Shown: piece after piece, positions 5,932-7,445 of the stretch | How the letters are laid out: each line of letters opens with the position of its first letter | Numbering within the stretch: the first letter of the stretch is position 1 | NCBI GenBank assembly: GCA_964511865.1 | Contig: CAZEHW010000184.1 | Span: 1-7,445, forward strand | Direction of reading: 5' to 3' | Source: ChocPot-Mid sp964511865 | Lineage (GTDB): Bacteria > Bacteroidota > Ignavibacteria > Kapaibacteriales > UBA2268 | DNA length: 7,445 nt | The notes under the pieces: model-generated | What the model was told of the DNA's origin: nothing | Seen by the model: only the letters and a program-made list of their open reading frames with translations | Databases searched by the model: none | Made by a program: the position numbers and the translations under genes

Positions 5932-6440
5932 AAAACTTAGATTATTATATGAATTTAAATTACGATGTTATAATACATAAATTCTCTGAAGAAGAAGGTG
6001 GTGGATATAATGTATCAATTCCATTGTTAGGTTCTGCTGCATTTGTCGCAGATGGAGATACAATTGAACAAGCATTAAAAAATCTTGAGATTCTTAAAAA
6101 AGAGATATTCGCTCATTGGTTAAATACTGGAACAAAAATTGAAGAACCCGCAGAAAATCTTGATGATGACTATAGTGGGAAGTTTATTGTTAGAATTCCT
6201 GTTGAATTACATAGAAAACTGGCGAAAGAAGCTAATATTCAAAGTATTAGTTTGAATTCTTATGTTAATTATCTTTTGTCGAGTAATCTTACATTGGATT
6301 CAGTCTGCCAAAGAATGCAAAAGCAGATTAATACTTCATTTAAGGAAGCAATTGAAACTGTTAATTTTAGTATTATGCAACATGATTTATCAAACTTAAA
6401 TTATCATACTGGGCAAGGTAATTATTCATTAGCCGGATAG
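5928..6440 (+). CDS. hicB: HicB-family antitoxin with C-terminal extension (putative chaperone-addiction tail)
   Basis: This 170-residue antitoxin has three parts. Residues about 10-75 form the HicB partial RNase H-like domain that caps the toxin (YDVIIHKFSEEEGGGYNVSIP, then DGDTIEQALKNLEILKKEIF). Residues about 84-118 form a ribbon-helix-helix DNA-binding domain (GKFIVRIPVELHRKLAKEA, then SLNSYVNYLL). Residues about 119-170 form an extra tail (QRMQKQINTSFKEAIETV, ending NYHTGQGNYSLAG). Two-domain HicBs usually end soon after the RHH. An extended antitoxin followed by a SecB-like gene matches TAC systems, where a tail makes the antitoxin chaperone-dependent. The TTG start at 5928 overlaps the hicA stop and keeps KNLDYY before MNLNY, which fits the N-terminus of related HicBs. 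ATG at 5949 is the alternative. It probably binds the inverted repeat at 5585-5602. Confidence 0.85.
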   Translation: MKNLDYYMNLNYDVIIHKFSEEEGGGYNVSIPLLGSAAFVADGDTIEQALKNLEILKKEIFAHWLNTGTKIEEPAENLDDDYSGKFIVRIPVELHRKLAKEANIQSISLNSYVNYLLSSNLTLDSVCQRMQKQINTSFKEAIETVNFSIMQHDLSNLNYHTGQGNYSLAG

Positions 6441-6448
6441 GAAACAAT

Positions 6449-6877
6449 ATGAAATCATCAACAAAGTTTAAAATGCAACCTGACGAATACAAAAAAGTTC
6501 TTGATGGAATACAACTTAAAAATTTAAGTATTTTGGAAACTTCTGCAAAGATAAAACCAAATTTAAAATCATTTGATAAGATGGATATTAAGATTACTGA
6601 TGAGGCTAATTATTACCAAAATGGAGATGAAATAGTTATAAACCAACATTTTACTTTAATTGGTATTCCAGTTGGAAAAAAACAACATATTTTAACAATC
6701 GTTGTTGTTTTTGCTCTTCATTTAACCTCAGAAAAAGATTTTACAGATGATTTTTTTGAGATTTATAAAACAATAAGTTTACCTATTAATACTTGGCCGT
6801 TTCTTCGGGAATTTGCAAATAGTATGACAGCAAGAATGAATATTCCTCCTTTAACGTTACCATTATTAAAGAGGTAG
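6449..6877 (+). CDS. SecB-like chaperone of a toxin-antitoxin-chaperone operon
   Basis: This 142-residue protein resembles the SecB fold of TAC-associated chaperones. Residues about 21-35 (IQLKNLSILETSAKI) suit the first strand, followed by alternating hydrophobic strands (HFTLIGI; ILTIVVVFALHL). The C-terminal helix region is the most telling: FFEIYKTISLPINTWPFLREF (about 102-122), then MTARMNIPPLTLPLL. This matches the family's NxWPxxRE...R...PPLTLP signature. Classical SecB delivers preproteins to SecA. TAC SecB-like proteins instead bind the antitoxin tail, protecting it and enabling toxin neutralisation. The gene starts 8 bp after hicB in the same operon and has no Sec gene nearby, which favours the TAC role. 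No acidic, zinc-binding SecA-interaction tail is seen. Identification is from remembered family patterns, not a search. Confidence 0.78.
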   Translation: MKSSTKFKMQPDEYKKVLDGIQLKNLSILETSAKIKPNLKSFDKMDIKITDEANYYQNGDEIVINQHFTLIGIPVGKKQHILTIVVVFALHLTSEKDFTDDFFEIYKTISLPINTWPFLREFANSMTARMNIPPLTLPLLKR

Positions 6878-6915
6878 ATAATACGATAAGTAATAAAATC
6901 AGCGAAATCCAATAA

Positions 6916-6959
6916 TCAGCGAAAATCTGCATTGCTCTTTTCTCCCTCCCCGTTTCGGG
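6916..6959 (+). repeat. 44-bp direct repeat, copy 1
   Basis: Starts TCAGCGAAAATCTGCA and ends CTCCCTCCCCGTTTCGGG. It differs from the copy at 7402-7445 at one base (ATTG versus ACTG). A shorter relative, ATCAGCGAAAT, lies just upstream at about 6898-6908. Confidence 0.9.
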
Positions 6960-6988
6960 GGCTGTCGTGCTGTCCTTGCCTTATCTAC

Positions 6989-7024
6989 TTTCTATTTTCT
7001 ATTTTCTATCTTTCTATTTTCTAC
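6989..7024 (+). repeat. Heptamer tandem array (TTTCTAT)
   Basis: Five 7-bp units: TTTCTAT three times (6989-7009), one extra C, TTTCTAT (7011-7017) and TTTCTAC (7018-7024). It is a polypyrimidine-rich simple repeat with no visible function. Confidence 0.85.
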
Positions 7025-7035
7025 AACCGTGTAGA

Positions 7036-7054
7036 TTGCAAGAAATAATTTATT
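7036..7054 (+). repeat. 19-bp direct repeat, copy 1
   Basis: TTGCAAGAAATAATTTATT recurs at 7348-7366 as TTGCGAGAAATAATTTATT (one mismatch). Both copies are followed within two bases by CCC. Copy 1 runs into the small hairpin TTCCC-TGAC-GGGAA (7053-7066). Confidence 0.85.
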
Positions 7055-7090
7055 CCCTGACGGGAAAACAACCTCACTTAATGCACCTTA

Positions 7091-7116
7091 TTACCATAAT
7101 ATAACAGCTCCGCTGT
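7091..7116 (-). repeat. Hairpin-tail module, inverted copy
   Basis: On the plus strand, TTACCATAAT (7091-7100) is followed by the hairpin ACAGC-TCC-GCTGT (7104-7116). Read on the minus strand this is a 5-bp hairpin followed by TATATTATGGTAA, close to the TAAACTATGGTAA tail of the two plus-strand modules. The stem sequence is unrelated to theirs. Confidence 0.65.
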
Positions 7117-7125
7117 AAAAGAAAT

Positions 7126-7152
7126 ATCGCAGAGCGATTAAACTATGGTAAC
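7126..7152 (+). repeat. Hairpin-tail module, plus copy 1
   Basis: The hairpin ATCGC-AGA-GCGAT (7126-7138) is followed directly by TAAACTATGGTAAC (7139-7152). The same tail follows a different hairpin at 7176-7203. Confidence 0.75.
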
Positions 7153-7175
7153 ACACCAAAACACAAACACTCTTT

Positions 7176-7203
7176 ATCCCGATAGGGATTAAACTATGGT
7201 AAC
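7176..7203 (+). repeat. Hairpin-tail module, plus copy 2
   Basis: The hairpin ATCCC-GATA-GGGAT (7176-7189) is followed directly by TAAACTATGGTAAC (7190-7203), identical to the tail of copy 1. Relative to copy 1, the middle stem bases change on both arms so that pairing is kept. Confidence 0.75.
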
Positions 7204-7252
7204 CCAGCACAACAACTCCACAGCCACTACCCCGTCAGGGATTCTTCTCGTT

Positions 7253-7275
7253 CTGTCAGTTGTTACAACTGACAG
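7253..7275. repeat. Strong hairpin (10-bp perfect stem)
   Basis: CTGTCAGTTG (7253-7262) and CAACTGACAG (7266-7275) pair perfectly around TTA. It is followed by CAAAAAA rather than a T-run, so it does not look like a plus-strand terminator. A weaker relative with the same ends (CTGTC...GACAGCAAAA) is at 7374-7400. Confidence 0.85.
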
Positions 7276-7347
7276 CAAAAAATCATTTCAATCATGCAAA
7301 TCACAAATATCACAGTTCCGACAAAAACTCTGCGTTCCCTGCGAGCT

Positions 7348-7366
7348 TTGCGAGAAATAATTTATT
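7348..7366 (+). repeat. 19-bp direct repeat, copy 2
   Basis: TTGCGAGAAATAATTTATT is the partner of 7036-7054, one mismatch apart. Confidence 0.85.
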
Positions 7367-7373
7367 TCCCGTT

Positions 7374-7395
7374 CTGTCTTTGCTACACCCGACAG
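7374..7395. repeat. Degenerate copy of the CTGTC...GACAG hairpin
   Basis: CTGTC (7374-7378) and GACAG (7391-7395) form a 5-bp stem. The flanks GTT before and CAAAA after match those of the hairpin at 7253-7275, but the interior is different and unpaired. Confidence 0.6.
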
Positions 7396-7401
7396 CAAAA
7401 C

Positions 7402-7445
7402 TCAGCGAAAATCTGCACTGCTCTTTTCTCCCTCCCCGTTTCGGG
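7402..7445 (+). repeat. 44-bp direct repeat, copy 2 (reaches the window end)
   Basis: It matches 6916-6959 at 43 of 44 positions and is cut by the window edge, so the repeat may be longer. Confidence 0.9.

Larger units (their letters stand above)
6878..7445. other. Gene-free repeat-rich spacer
   Basis: No convincing coding frame is present in these 568 bases. The stretch holds a pair of 44-bp direct repeats at its two ends, a heptamer array, a 19-bp repeat pair, three hairpin-plus-tail modules and two related CTGTC...GACAG hairpins. These are listed separately. No clear intrinsic terminator follows the chaperone gene. Confidence 0.8.

Noticed and set aside
7126..7203. CRISPR-like direct repeats (GATTAAACTATGGTAAC twice, 51 bp apart)
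   Set aside because: There are only two copies of 17 bp, a related copy is inverted, and no cas genes are present. The hairpin-module explanation fits better.
7253..7275. Intrinsic terminator for the hicAB-secB operon
   Set aside because: No T-run follows the stem on the plus strand, and it is about 375 bp beyond the last gene.

Overview
The window is AT-rich. Its promoters look like those of the Bacteroidota/Chlorobiota/Ignavibacteriota group: a TAnnTTTG -7 box, TTG upstream, and little dependence on Shine-Dalgarno sites. Gene spacers are full of simple repeats and small hairpins, and a genome of that superphylum is the best guess. No rRNA, tRNA, CRISPR array or transposase is visible.

Region 1 (1-2318, minus strand) looks like chromosomal housekeeping. 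A CHAD-domain (polyphosphate-binding type) protein is followed 26 bp later by a TrkH/KtrB-type K+ transporter that runs off the left edge. Region 2 (2319-2753) is a gene-free spacer with a graded 9-mer tandem array, an interspersed hairpin repeat, a heptamer array and promoter-like TTTCGTAAATTT copies.

Region 3 (2754-5518, plus strand) is a broken restriction-modification locus. The two ends of a DNA methyltransferase/nuclease fusion gene (motif IV at 2754-3203; motif I plus a PD-(D/E)xK-like domain at 4802-5518) flank a visibly more AT-rich two-gene cassette. The cassette holds a complete beta-type DNA methyltransferase and an HNH endonuclease, overlapping by 8 bp. The centre of the older gene is missing, so this looks like replacement of its middle by a second R-M system rather than a clean insertion.

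Region 4 (5577-6877, plus strand) is the most interesting part: a three-gene operon of HicA-like toxin, HicB-like antitoxin and SecB-like chaperone. This is the architecture of a toxin-antitoxin-chaperone (TAC) system. The HicB has an extra ~50-residue C-terminal tail in the place where a chaperone-addiction segment would be expected. A perfect 7-bp inverted repeat overlaps a textbook Bacteroidetes-type promoter just upstream and is a strong candidate operator. With the R-M genes alongside, the region reads as a small defence island.

Region 5 (6878-7445) has no gene. It carries a 44-bp direct repeat pair (the second copy cut by the window end), a heptamer array, and several hairpins. Three of the hairpins share the tail TAAACTATGGTAAC (or a close variant, once on the opposite strand) while their stem sequences differ but stay paired.
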